Assembly: GCA_937968035.1 (NCBI GenBank)
Contig: CALBTS010000732.1
Coordinates: 1 to 26,069, forward strand
Source of the DNA: an uncultured Methanomethylovorans sp.
GTDB taxonomy: Archaea > Halobacteriota > Methanosarcinia > Methanosarcinales > Methanosarcinaceae
DNA: 26,069 nucleotides
Direction: 5' to 3'
Shown piece after piece: positions 7,614 to 15,718 of this stretch. The position numbers were made by a program, and so were the translations under genes. How positions within the stretch are numbered: position 1 is the first letter of the stretch; every line of letters begins with the position of its first letter. The notes below the pieces were generated by a model, which ran no database searches, had not been told where the DNA came from, and saw nothing but the letters and a program-made list of their open reading frames with translations.

Positions 7614-9830
7614 TCAAGCCCTATTTAACCTGATCCAGAATCTGCTACCTTTGCCTTCAGGATTATCCTCCACACCCACTTCACCACCATGCAGTTCAGC
7701 TATCCTTTTAACTATGGCAAGACCAAGACCACTGCCTTTGACACCCTTCTTTGTGACCCGCTTGAACCTGTCAAAAACATAAGGTTTATCAGCATCGGAA
7801 ATACCTTCACCCTGGTCACTGACAGCTACTTTCCACATATTGCCTTCATCAAATATATCAATGGATATAGATGTGTTCTCAGAGCTGTACTTCACTGCAT
7901 TGGTGAGGAAGTTAGCAAATACTTCTTCAATTATGGGATTAACAGCTGAACTATGGGTTCCGGAGAAACGTATGACAACAGACATTTTCTTTTTTTCGAC
8001 CATGGGCCGTAGGTTTTCAGCTACATAATGAATTACCTCACCAATATCCATTACAGAGAATTCGAGATCGTCCTGAGATTCAAGTTTAGCGAACTTGGCT
8101 GCAGTATCGATCATATCGATGAGCTTATCATCACTTTTCTGGATCTTCTCAAGTATTGACCTTTTCTGCTCATTGTTCTCGCTTTCGAGCAGTATTTCAG
8201 TGAATCCTTTGATAGTTCCTGCCGGGTTAAGCAGATCATGTCGCAAAATATCAGTGAACAACTCTTTCATTTCGTTTGAGCGCTGTAGTTTATCTGCATA
8301 TTGTTTGAGATTTTCTTCAAACTGTTTACGTTGGGTTATATCCATAGCAGTTCCCGTTATTCTGCGGGGATTGCTTTGATTATCGAACTCTGTAGCCTTA
8401 CCCCTTACAAGCAACCATTTAGATCCATGACCTATGGTATTGACCCTGAACTCTTCCTCAAAGAAAGGAGATGAGGGTCTAATGTTTTTGAGAACAGAGA
8501 TTACTCTTTCCCTGTCCTGCTCATGGATCATTCCGGCTATCGTTGTAAAATCAGGAGGAAGATTGGCAGCCCTGTAGCCAAGCATTTCTGCCCAGCGTGC
8601 ATTAAAAACAAGCTCATCGGTGGCCACATCCCAGTCCCACATGCCCAGATCAGCGCCATTGAGAGCCAGTTCAACCCTATCCCTCGTCTTTTGTAGCATG
8701 ATCTCTCGTTCTTTGCGCTCAGTAATGTTCCTGGCAACAGCAAGGACATATCCACTGTCATCGTGTGCTATAAATGTAACATTGATCTCCACAGGTATCT
8801 TCTTTCCTGTTTTTGCCTTGAAACTGGAATCAACATCCAGATAGCGACTCCCACAAGTTTCAAAGAAAGCCCCATTCCAGAAATTGCCTACTGTATCCAT
8901 CAAAAGATCTTTATCCATTGCCATGAACTCTGTTCTTGAATACTCTGTCTGAGTACAGAGCGTTTCATTGACATCCAGTACCTTGGAACTGTTGATATCT
9001 ATTACGATAATATAATCATTAGACCTGTTTACAAGATTTTTGAATAAAGAGAGTTCATCTATGAACTTTTTCTGAACTATCGCTATCCTTAGTAGTTCTG
9101 ATAAAAATATCAGATCTCCTGGTTCTTCTTCCAAAGAATCAGTTACTTTAGAATCCTCAACGGTTATGAAACCAAAGACTTCCCCTTCATTGACAAGTGG
9201 AATGGCAATGAATGAGACTTTTACCTGCGTCTGCAGCATTTTCAGATCGGGAGCGGCTTCATCAGCATATGCCGGAACATCCTTTATATACACTGTTTTT
9301 TTGCTGTTTATACTGCTAAATATAAAGGGGAACATTTTCATCCTGGAGTTATGGAATACATCCTTTCCGACATAATCTCCGTTCTTTACCCAGAGATATT
9401 TTCTTTTAGCTATCTTGACAGTACCTTGTATCTCATAGAAGGAACATCTTGTACAATCTGTCAATTTCCCAATATGGCCTAATATTTTATCGATACCTTC
9501 CACTGTTCCAGAAAGAAGAGAGAGAATAGACATTATTTCTGGGAACTCATATCTGAAACTATTAGGTGAATGATCAGGAACCAGGGACACAGGAGATCCA
9601 TTAACTACCGGAACCTGAGAAAGGCATGTCCCATCATTTACAGGAATACGATCTTTAGAAACAGAAAGAGAATAGGTAACTGAAAGATAAAAAACAAAGA
9701 TACAAACACAGAATATTAGGATCAATTGTATTTTGAATGTTACATTTTCATTTATTCCCGCGTAAGGCAGCAATGTTGATAAAATAAATACGACAAACAT
9801 TGAAAAGAACGCCTTTGCCCATATGATCAT
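7614..9830 (-). CDS. Membrane-anchored GAF/PAS/PAS sensor histidine kinase
   Basis: A 738-residue orphan kinase with no response regulator nearby. Two transmembrane helices lie at about 5-24 and 33-55 with a very short outside loop, so sensing is probably cytoplasmic. A GAF domain (about 95-255) follows, with a DCTRCSFYE-like start, then two PAS/PAC units. These end in AVARNITERKEREIML (about 385) and GTAMDITQRKQFEENL (about 510). The HisKA helix has FTDILRHDLLNPAGTIKGF with His531. The ATPase domain has the N box FANFLTNAVKYSS (Asn640), DQGEGI, FDRF and GSGLGLAIVK. HDLLN in place of HELRT is frequent in methanogen kinases. A GGGAG lies upstream of the ATG. Confidence 0.93.
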   Translation of the reverse strand: MIIWAKAFFSMFVVFILSTLLPYAGINENVTFKIQLILIFCVCIFVFYLSVTYSLSVSKDRIPVNDGTCLSQVPVVNGSPVSLVPDHSPNSFRYEFPEIMSILSLLSGTVEGIDKILGHIGKLTDCTRCSFYEIQGTVKIAKRKYLWVKNGDYVGKDVFHNSRMKMFPFIFSSINSKKTVYIKDVPAYADEAAPDLKMLQTQVKVSFIAIPLVNEGEVFGFITVEDSKVTDSLEEEPGDLIFLSELLRIAIVQKKFIDELSLFKNLVNRSNDYIIVIDINSSKVLDVNETLCTQTEYSRTEFMAMDKDLLMDTVGNFWNGAFFETCGSRYLDVDSSFKAKTGKKIPVEINVTFIAHDDSGYVLAVARNITERKEREIMLQKTRDRVELALNGADLGMWDWDVATDELVFNARWAEMLGYRAANLPPDFTTIAGMIHEQDRERVISVLKNIRPSSPFFEEEFRVNTIGHGSKWLLVRGKATEFDNQSNPRRITGTAMDITQRKQFEENLKQYADKLQRSNEMKELFTDILRHDLLNPAGTIKGFTEILLESENNEQKRSILEKIQKSDDKLIDMIDTAAKFAKLESQDDLEFSVMDIGEVIHYVAENLRPMVEKKKMSVVIRFSGTHSSAVNPIIEEVFANFLTNAVKYSSENTSISIDIFDEGNMWKVAVSDQGEGISDADKPYVFDRFKRVTKKGVKGSGLGLAIVKRIAELHGGEVGVEDNPEGKGSRFWIRLNRA

Positions 9831-9944
9831 CTTTTTCCATAGCTCCCGGATATATTGACAAAATAAAGATTAGATATATAATATATTAATAAAGATTATA
9901 TTCTTTTTGCTACCCAGACTCACCTTGAATTAACAGTAAAAATT

Positions 9945-10076
9945 GGGCTCTGTAGAAATTCACTCTTTTCGAGGAACTGATCAAATCGATGTTTTTACAA
10001 AAACGCCAAAATATATAGCCCTATAACAGGCATTTTAGGCTAATGCTATTGATCCTAATAGGTTTTCTACAGACCC
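9945..10076. mobile_element. MITE-like insertion sequence relic (132 bp)
   Basis: The ends are near-perfect inverted repeats: GGGCTCTGTAGAAA at 9945-9958 against TTTCTACAGACCC at 10064-10076, with one extra C in the left arm. The interior has no coding capacity. No clear target duplication can be read at the borders. The size and ends fit a non-autonomous derivative or solo remnant of an insertion sequence. It lies in the gap between the histidine kinase and the AAA ATPase, upstream of both genes. The family cannot be named from the sequence alone. Confidence 0.65.
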
Positions 10077-10171
10077 GGAAATAGCTGATAAGAAGAAGGG
10101 TAAGTTTAATATCTGTAAGTATCTTTATGTGCAATTAGAAAACGAATAGAGTTGAGAGCATAGTTCGATCA

Positions 10172-11275
10172 GTGCAACGCACCAACCATAAAAACAGCAG
10201 GGAAGATGAATTCGAACCGGCAGAATCGACGGCAGAACTTCTGGTTCTTGAGCCAATTGGATATCCCTTAAGTAGTGTACTTGATGATTATCCGGAAATA
10301 GAGGATGCTGGTGTGTTTGAATTTTATGCCAGAGAACAGTGGAATGGCTGCATCGCACGTAAAGGCGAATATCTATTTGACAGAAGGATGTATCCTGATT
10401 TTGCGTACAGGATAAAGGAAGTGCAGCCTCCTGAATCAGTTATTGGGATGGCGACCTTGATAATTGTTCATGAGGACAGCGCGACTACTACTACCGTGGA
10501 ATTTCACAGTAACATTTGCTTTGACGATGTGATCGGACAAGATACTGCTAAGCAAAAATGCAAATTGATAGAGAAATATCTCAGGCAACCTGAGATATTT
10601 GGGAAATGGGCTCCCCGTAATGTACTATTCTTCGGGCCTTCAGGGACGGGCAAGACAATGCTTGCAAAAGCTCTCGCAAATAAAGCAAATGTACCTATAA
10701 TCCCTGTAAAAGCAACACAGATGATAGGAGAATATGTAGGAGAAGGTGCAAGGCAGATCCATCAGTTATACGACAGAGCCGAAGATATGGCTCCCTGCAT
10801 AATTTTCATTGATGAACTGGATGCTATTGCTCTGGACAGGCGTCACCAGGAGCTGAGAGGAGATGTCGCAGAGATAGTAAACGCTTTGCTCACTGAAATG
10901 GATGGAATAGTAGAGAGAGATGGTATTTGTACCATTGGCGCTACTAATCGTACGAACAGTCTTGACCCTGCAGTAAGAAGCAGATTCGAAGAAGAGATCG
11001 AGTTTTCATTGCCTTCCGAAGAAGAGAGGGTAAAGATACTTGAAACGAACATTGCCACGTTCCCAATGCCTGTTAAAGATGTAGATATAAAAAAGATCGC
11101 TGCGATGACAAAAGGATTCTCTGGAAGGGATCTCGTAGAGAAGGTCCTGAAAACAGCTTTACATCAGGCAATAATAGAAGACAAGGAAGAAGTTTCTGGA
11201 AAACACTTTGAAGAATCCATGGGTAAAGTGCTCCATAAGAATGGTACTGTCATGGATAACCGGATGTATTCCTGA
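10172..11275 (+). CDS. Single-AAA ATPase of the AMA/PAN-like group
   Basis: An unfoldase-type AAA+ ATPase of 367 residues. An N-domain of about 110 residues has no recognised motif. The AAA module then shows Walker A GPSGTGKT (155-162), pore loop EYVGEGAR with aromatic Tyr188, Walker B IIFIDE (210-215), sensor 1 ATN and arginine fingers in DPAVRSRFEE. Length and layout fit AMA, the AAA protein described from Archaeoglobus and methanogens. Assignment to AMA rather than another PAN-like protein is from memory of the family. The start is GTG, because the frame is open only from 10139 and has no earlier ATG. A small gene follows 45 bases later. Confidence 0.85.
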   Translation: MQRTNHKNSREDEFEPAESTAELLVLEPIGYPLSSVLDDYPEIEDAGVFEFYAREQWNGCIARKGEYLFDRRMYPDFAYRIKEVQPPESVIGMATLIIVHEDSATTTTVEFHSNICFDDVIGQDTAKQKCKLIEKYLRQPEIFGKWAPRNVLFFGPSGTGKTMLAKALANKANVPIIPVKATQMIGEYVGEGARQIHQLYDRAEDMAPCIIFIDELDAIALDRRHQELRGDVAEIVNALLTEMDGIVERDGICTIGATNRTNSLDPAVRSRFEEEIEFSLPSEEERVKILETNIATFPMPVKDVDIKKIAAMTKGFSGRDLVEKVLKTALHQAIIEDKEEVSGKHFEESMGKVLHKNGTVMDNRMYS

Positions 11276-11320
11276 AATGCCAGCTGTTCATTATATTGAT
11301 ACCGTAACTTGAGTGATTGT

Positions 11321-11587
11321 ATGGAAGGGATCAGCGAATCAGACAGATTTGAATGCAGAGTAATAACTGTGATCAACAAGGGTGATTGGTATGGAGTCAC
11401 AGTAGAGGAAATCGCTTCAGGTGGCAGAGTATATTTTGGAAGAACAAAACCTGAATTATTCAACTATGAGCCAGGAGATATACTTTACATCGGAGTGAAA
11501 ACGTTAACTATCGAATTGGAAGATAGGACCATGGAAGTTTCTCTTTATGATGCGGATGATAACAAGCTTGACTGGACGATAATCTGA
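11321..11587 (+). CDS. Small beta-rich protein of unknown function downstream of the AAA ATPase
   Basis: An 88-residue protein starting at the ATG at 11321; a TTG at 11309 is possible but less likely. I do not recognise the family. Alternating hydrophobic patterns (FECRVITVI, WYGVTVEEI, ILYIGVKTLTIEL, MEVSLYD) predict a small beta barrel. The protein is acidic, without cysteines, signal peptide or membrane segment. It starts 45 bases after the ATPase stop on the same strand and ends 11 bases before the convergent rnz stop. An adaptor or cofactor role for the ATPase is only a contextual guess. Confidence 0.65.
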   Translation: MEGISESDRFECRVITVINKGDWYGVTVEEIASGGRVYFGRTKPELFNYEPGDILYIGVKTLTIELEDRTMEVSLYDADDNKLDWTII

Positions 11588-11598
11588 CTGTTATGAAC

Positions 11599-12516
11599 TT
11601 ATTTACCCTTCAAAGGGATACATATTTCCATCAGGTCTTCTGCTATCATTACATTTTCAAATACTTCTTGTGCTTCCCTCAGAAGAGGAGAAGCATCATC
11701 AGTATATCTGGAGCTTATATGGGTGAGTACCAACCTGGCAACACCCGCTTCCTTTGCAAGAGTTGCTGCTTCAAATGCCGTAGAATGCTTGGATTCCTTT
11801 GCCCACTCTTCCTGATCACTGGCAAGAGTGCTGTCATGTATAAGCACGTCTGCATTCCTGCTGGCCAGAAGAATTGATTCGCATGGCCTGGTATCACCAG
11901 TATAGACGATCTTTCTGCCAGCCCTTTTTTGCCCAACGACATCAGCAGAACGTATCAGTTGTCCGTTGACCTCAACGTCCCCACCATTATGCAGCTTTGA
12001 AAAAAGAGGGCCTGGAGGCACTCCCAGAGCAATGGCTTTTTCACGGTCAAACCTGCCTCTTCGAGGTTCCTCGGTAAGCGCATATCCAAGGCTGGGAACG
12101 CTGTGATCTGTCCCAATAGCAAGGATACAATAACCATCTCTTTTCACAGTGTCTCCCGGAAACAATTCAACAGCTTCCACTTCAAAACGAAGTTTGTAAT
12201 AACCAAGACCAATGAAAACATTAACAAATTCTTTAACCCCCTGCGGACCATATATTTGCAATGGTTCAGTCCTTCCCAGAAAAGACATTGTCTGTATAAG
12301 CCCAGGGACACCAAGCATGTGATCTGCATGAAAATGAGTGACGAAAATAGAGGTAAGAGCTTTCATTCCTGTTTTGGCACGCATCATCTGTTGTTGAGTG
12401 CCTTCTCCGCAATCAAAAAGTAAAAGTTCCCCTTCCCGGTTGACCATAATTGCAGATGGATTTCGGTTACGCGTAGGCAAAGAGCCACCTGTACCAAGAA
12501 ATAATATGCGGAGCAT
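11599..12516 (-). CDS. rnz: Ribonuclease Z (tRNA 3' endonuclease)
   Basis: A metallo-beta-lactamase-fold enzyme that cuts the 3' trailer from pre-tRNA, as needed for the CCA-less tRNA genes in this window. The zinc motif is VTHFHADHMLG (H61, H63, D65, H66). LFDCGEGTQQQM precedes it, and later metal ligands are GTDHSVPS, IVYTGDT and LTHISSRY. The 305-residue length matches the short form. No Shine-Dalgarno sequence precedes the ATG. A TATA-like AATAAATATC is centred about 25 bases upstream (minus strand, 12536-12545), which predicts a leaderless transcript. Confidence 0.95.
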   Translation of the reverse strand: MLRILFLGTGGSLPTRNRNPSAIMVNREGELLLFDCGEGTQQQMMRAKTGMKALTSIFVTHFHADHMLGVPGLIQTMSFLGRTEPLQIYGPQGVKEFVNVFIGLGYYKLRFEVEAVELFPGDTVKRDGYCILAIGTDHSVPSLGYALTEEPRRGRFDREKAIALGVPPGPLFSKLHNGGDVEVNGQLIRSADVVGQKRAGRKIVYTGDTRPCESILLASRNADVLIHDSTLASDQEEWAKESKHSTAFEAATLAKEAGVARLVLTHISSRYTDDASPLLREAQEVFENVMIAEDLMEICIPLKGK

Positions 12517-12585
12517 AAAGGGAGATAGTACAGAAGATATTTATTGATTACCTAGTGAAGCACTGGATAAAAAGAGAACTATAAT

Positions 12586-12606
12586 AGATGTGAAACAGAC
12601 ACATCT
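12586..12606. promoter_or_regulatory. Hairpin or operator in the rnz / rps8e intergenic region
   Basis: AGATGTG and CACATCT form a 7-base-pair stem around a 7-base loop, followed by CCTTTT on the plus strand. It sits in the 252-bp divergent gap between rnz and rps8e, well upstream of the rps8e promoter. It could be a regulatory site or a relic terminator. Nothing else gene-like is seen in this gap. Confidence 0.35.
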
Positions 12607-12701
12607 CCTTTTCTACATGCCACCAGCAGGATAACTGATTTCTATTTAACTACCACTCGAAAACTTCTTATAGAATCCTTCAAGTAGAGATAAGTCCATA
12701 A

Positions 12702-12761
12702 CTATAAAAGTTGAAAAAATCACTTTAAAAAAGATCATCCAAATTATATACATCCAAGAGG
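12702..12761 (+). promoter_or_regulatory. rps8e promoter and ribosome binding site
   Basis: TATA-like CTATAAAAG at 12702-12710 predicts transcription from about 12735. GAGG at 12758-12761 lies seven bases before the ATG of rps8e. Confidence 0.45.
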
Positions 12762-12768
12762 ACAAATC

Positions 12769-13143
12769 ATGAAATGGCAAGGCAGATCAAGAAGGAAGTA
12801 CACAGGTGCTAAGATTAAGGCTTACCGTGCAAAGAGAAAATTCGAACTGGGACGTGAACCGGCTGACACGCGCCTTGACGATACAAAGATCAAACTGGTT
12901 TCAACAATGGGAGGAAACAGCAAGGTGAGATTGCTCCAGTGTAATGTAGCCAATGTGACAGATGCAAATGGCAAGGCACAGAAGACTACTATTGAAACCG
13001 TGGTTGGAAATGAAGCTAACGAGCACTATGTCAGACGTAACATCCTGACAAAGGGTTCAGTTATCCGTACCCCCATAGGTAACGCAAGGATCACCAGCCG
13101 TCCTGGACAGGATGGTGTGGTCAATGCAGTGCTGCTCAGCTGA
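12769..13143 (+). CDS. rps8e: 30S ribosomal protein S8e
   Basis: A small-subunit ribosomal protein of archaea and eukaryotes. The 124 residues begin [20 protein letters not shown] and contain the family blocks [19 protein letters not shown] and NAMNVTD-like [16 protein letters not shown]. The C-terminal segment is [35 protein letters not shown]. The length is typical of archaeal S8e. It is followed 55 bases later by an Lrp-type regulator on the same strand. Confidence 0.95.
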   Translation: MKWQGRSRRKYTGAKIKAYRAKRKFELGREPADTRLDDTKIKLVSTMGGNSKVRLLQCNVANVTDANGKAQKTTIETVVGNEANEHYVRRNILTKGSVIRTPIGNARITSRPGQDGVVNAVLLS

Positions 13144-13198
13144 GCACACTCTTTTATTTTATTCACTGTTTTTCTGATTTCAAGGGGTTGCTTATGAA

Positions 13199-13690
13199 AT
13201 GGATATTGAAACAAGACATATATTAGAATGTCTGGAACAAGATGCCAGGGTCACTCATGAAGAGATCGCAACCCTGACAGGCCTCCCGGTAGAATATGTG
13301 AGCAAACGGATCAAAGAATTAGAAGATATTGGAGTGATCCGCAAATATAGAGCGATCGTTGACTGGGATCTTGCAGGTGACGAGCACGTATACGCGATCA
13401 TCGAATTAAAAGTAACATTGGAACGTAATTTGGGATATCAGGCAATAGCTGAGCGTCTGTATAAATTCCCGGAGGTACGTTCTGTAAGGTTGTTATCCGG
13501 CCAGTATGACCTTTCACTCACAGTAATGGGAAAAACAATGAAAGAAGTCGCATTTTTCGTCGCCGAGAAGATATCAACTATAGAGCAAGTGCAGCATACA
13601 ACTACCCACTTCGTGCTTAAAACTTACAAGGAAGACGGAGTCATCCTTCAGGAACAGGAAGAAACAAGCCGTTTAGTTGTAACCCCATGA
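13199..13690 (+). CDS. Lrp/AsnC-family transcriptional regulator
   Basis: A 163-residue feast/famine-type regulator. The N-terminal winged helix spans about residues 1-60 (DARVTHEEIATLTGLPVEYV, then KRIKELEDIGVIRKYRAIVDW). A C-terminal RAM ligand domain follows (EHVYAIIELKV, EVRSVRLLSGQYDLSLTVMG, KISTIEQVQHTTTHFVLKTY). Such proteins bind amino acids and form octamers. The aminotransferase gene starts 30 bases downstream, so the pair is probably one unit, with the regulator sensing the substrate or product amino acid. Confidence 0.92.
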   Translation: MDIETRHILECLEQDARVTHEEIATLTGLPVEYVSKRIKELEDIGVIRKYRAIVDWDLAGDEHVYAIIELKVTLERNLGYQAIAERLYKFPEVRSVRLLSGQYDLSLTVMGKTMKEVAFFVAEKISTIEQVQHTTTHFVLKTYKEDGVILQEQEETSRLVVTP

Positions 13691-13720
13691 GTATCAAAAA
13701 GTGGAACCTGATGCAGAGGG

Positions 13721-14902
13721 ATGATCATGGACGACAGATGCAATTCAGAGAGATTTGTGGCAGATGTGATGACAAAAGTCCCGCCTTCGGGAATACGCAA
13801 GTATTTTGATCTCGCATCCGGCATCGAAGGCGTAATTTCTTTAGGAGTTGGAGAACCGGACTTTGTGACACCCTGGCACATACGGGAAGCATGTATCCAT
13901 TCCCTAGAGTCGGGTAAAACATCATACACTTCTAACTTTGGACTTCTGGAACTTAGAGAAGAGATCGCTAAACTATATTCTCAGGAGCATTGTACACACT
14001 ATGATCCGGCTTCGGAGATCCTGGTCATGTCCGGTGTCAGCGAAGCACTTGATGTAGCGATACGAACCATAACCAATCCCGGTGATGAGATTATAGTACC
14101 TCAGCCTGCTTATGTGGCTTATGTCCCTTCGGTCATGTTCGCCGGAGGTGTACCTGTACCTGTGGTCACTCACCTGGACAACAATTTCAAACTAACAGCA
14201 GAAGACCTGGAAAAGGCCATTACTCCCAGAACGAAGGCATTGATCATTAATTATCCCAACAATCCTACGGGCGCAACAATGGACAGGAAGGACCTGGAAG
14301 CTATTGCCAAAGTTGCTTCTGAGCATGATATAATGGTAATTTCCGATGAAGTTTATGAATGCCTGACATATAATGGAAAACACACCTGTTTTTCATCCAT
14401 TGAAGGCATGAAGGATAGGACCATCCTGCTAAATGGTTTTTCAAAAGCCTATGCTATGACAGGTTTCAGACTTGCATATGCGCTGGCGCCGTCACCTATC
14501 ATAAATGCAATGATGCGCATACATCAATATTGTATGCTGTGCGCTCCCATCACTGCACAGGTTGGAGCCATCGAAGCCCTTCGTAACGGTAACGAAGAGA
14601 TGCAGCGAATGATAAGGGATTATGATCGTCGCAGACATTTGATTATAAGCGGGCTGAATAGAATAGGGCTGGAATGTTATGAACCGAAGGGAGCATTCTA
14701 TGCTTTTCCCTCTGTTAAGAACACGGGACTGACCTCTGAGGAATTTGCAGAGAGACTGCTCCATGAACAGAAAGTTGTTACAATCCCCGGAGATGTGTTT
14801 GGACCAGCGGGAGAGGGCTTCCTTAGATGCTCATATGCCACCTCAAAGGAACAGATCGTAGAGGCCTTGGATAGGATGGAGCGGTTTGTAGGATCATTAT
14901 GA
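13721..14902 (+). CDS. Class I/II PLP-dependent aminotransferase (aspartate aminotransferase-like)
   Basis: A fold-type I aminotransferase of 393 residues. The PLP lysine is K242 in LLNGFSKAYAMTGFRLAY. Asp209 in ISDEVYE binds the pyridine nitrogen, and NYPNNPTGA (177-185) and the C-terminal FLRCSYA arginine bind the substrate carboxylates. Substrate specificity (aspartate, aromatic or other) cannot be decided from sequence alone. A GGGATGATC site favours the ATG at 13727 (third Met position) over 13721. It is paired with the Lrp regulator immediately upstream. Confidence 0.9.
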   Translation: MIMDDRCNSERFVADVMTKVPPSGIRKYFDLASGIEGVISLGVGEPDFVTPWHIREACIHSLESGKTSYTSNFGLLELREEIAKLYSQEHCTHYDPASEILVMSGVSEALDVAIRTITNPGDEIIVPQPAYVAYVPSVMFAGGVPVPVVTHLDNNFKLTAEDLEKAITPRTKALIINYPNNPTGATMDRKDLEAIAKVASEHDIMVISDEVYECLTYNGKHTCFSSIEGMKDRTILLNGFSKAYAMTGFRLAYALAPSPIINAMMRIHQYCMLCAPITAQVGAIEALRNGNEEMQRMIRDYDRRRHLIISGLNRIGLECYEPKGAFYAFPSVKNTGLTSEEFAERLLHEQKVVTIPGDVFGPAGEGFLRCSYATSKEQIVEALDRMERFVGSL

Positions 14903-14913
14903 CCATGCAAGAT

Positions 14914-14955
14914 CACTGTGCAGTGTATAATGACACTACATCATCATAATGATGA
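14914..14955. promoter_or_regulatory. Cluster of inverted repeats after the aminotransferase and before the small-RNA promoter
   Basis: Three symmetric elements lie side by side. CACTG-TG-CAGTG is at 14914-14925. AGTGT and ACACT (14922-14926 and 14933-14937) overlap its right arm and would exclude it. TCATCAT-A-ATGATGA at 14941-14955 is a perfect 7+1+7 palindrome. They could end the aminotransferase transcript or act as an operator for the downstream RNA promoter. Confidence 0.45.
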
Positions 14956-14974
14956 GTAGTATGTGCCAGAGTAT

Positions 14975-14995
14975 AGAAATGTATATATGTAAGAA
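14975..14995 (+). promoter_or_regulatory. TATA promoter for the predicted small RNA
   Basis: GAAATGTATATATGTAAG contains a strong archaeal TATA box (TATATATG at 14982-14989) with an A-rich BRE-like stretch before it. It predicts transcription starting near 15010. No gene follows on this strand until 15719, which supports a non-coding transcript. Confidence 0.5.
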
Positions 14996-15009
14996 GAGAG
15001 AGTAATACT

Positions 15010-15200
15010 ACTACCTACAATGAAAAACGTGAATGACATTGGTGGTGCGCTTTGAGCCCCTCCACAGGGCTACAAACGAATTGGTTTGCACAAGAAGAAT
15101 GTGATAGAAAGGAGCATAACATCCCCTCGAATTTCCCGTCAAACAAATGCTCCGATCCACATTCTTTAATTCGTGGTCAATAACAGAATTTTCTGCTTAA
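15010..15200 (+). ncRNA. Predicted structured small RNA with nested helices and C-rich loops
   Basis: Stem I (15051-15076) is TTTG-AGCCC pairing with GGGCT-A-CAAA around a CTCCACA loop. A long composite arm follows. CGAATT (15077-15082) pairs with AATTCG (15168-15173). After an 11-base bulge, GAAGAATGTG (15094-15103) pairs with CACATTCTTT (15158-15167). After an asymmetric internal loop (ATAGAAA / GATC), GGAGCAT (15111-15117) pairs with ATGCTCC (15147-15153) around a 29-base apical loop with CCCC and CCC runs. The gene lies alone between convergent protein genes. Ends are estimated from the TATA box and the T-rich tail. I cannot assign it to a known RNA family. Confidence 0.6.
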
Positions 15201-15227
15201 ATTTCATTGAACACACATGATGCTGGG

Positions 15228-15611
15228 TCATTCTGGAAAAAAGTCGAAAAGTTCTTTTTCAAAGTCATCAAGCAGTGTGTTCATTTTATTATACCAATCT
15301 GTTATATTCTGCTTGAGCATTTGTTTAAACTGCTGTGGTGAAATTGCAACATATTCATAATAATAGCCGCCTATCTGGATAGAACGTGTTTCTCTGTAAA
15401 CCAACCCAACGGCGATCAGGTTTTGCAATGAGCGATAAGCAGTACTCCGTTCTCTCTGCAACAGATCCCCTAATTCTTCTGCAGTCATCGGACCCTGTTC
15501 AAAGAGCTTCTTGTAGGCAAGCAAGTCAAGATTCTTCAGTCCCAGGACGCATTTTGCCACATCATCACATTTACAGTTAGCTCGGAGCATTTCATGAATG
15601 GAACTTGCCAT
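15228..15611 (-). CDS. Winged-helix (TrmB/HTH-type) transcriptional regulator
   Basis: A regulator of about 127 residues. The helix-turn-helix is AYKKLFEQGPMTAEELGDLL followed by QRERSTAYRSLQNLIAVGLVYRE, as in TrmB-type winged helices. A C-terminal amphipathic helix with many aromatic residues may dimerise. Cysteines at the N-terminus (ANCKCDDVAKC) could form a metal- or redox-sensing cluster. I chose the ATG at 15611, not the GTG at 15629, because GAGG sits eight bases before it. It is divergent from the ArcS-core-like gene, and a perfect 17-bp palindrome lies between them, so autoregulation plus control of that gene is likely. Confidence 0.82.
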   Translation of the reverse strand: MASSIHEMLRANCKCDDVAKCVLGLKNLDLLAYKKLFEQGPMTAEELGDLLQRERSTAYRSLQNLIAVGLVYRETRSIQIGGYYYEYVAISPQQFKQMLKQNITDWYNKMNTLLDDFEKELFDFFPE

Positions 15612-15651
15612 TTTGTGCCTCTTTATCACAACAATCTAAAAGCATAAGTAA

Positions 15652-15668
15652 TTGTACAGTTTGTACAA
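15652..15668. promoter_or_regulatory. Operator-like perfect palindrome in the divergent HTH / DUF5591 promoter
   Basis: TTGTACA-GTT-TGTACAA is a perfect 7-3-7 inverted repeat. It lies about 40 bases upstream of the HTH start and about 20 bases before the TATA box (GGTATATATATAG, 15685-15697) of the divergent gene. Symmetry and placement suggest a dimeric HTH binding site that controls both genes. Confidence 0.65.
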
Positions 15669-15718
15669 AACCATAACATCGATAGGTATATATATAGTTT
15701 CTCAGAACTCATCTTACC

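Noticed and set aside
9945..10076. Active insertion sequence
   Set aside because: There is no transposase coding capacity in 132 bp, and no clear target duplication was seen.
15020..15055. Eleven-codon ORF at the start of the predicted small RNA (possible leader peptide)
   Set aside because: It has no ribosome binding site, its end falls inside the first hairpin, and there is no downstream gene on that strand for it to regulate.
15076..15200. Reading the structured RNA as an H/ACA guide RNA
   Set aside because: The bulge is one-sided, no ACA box lies at the expected distance after the lower stem, and the internal loop does not give a standard kink-turn.
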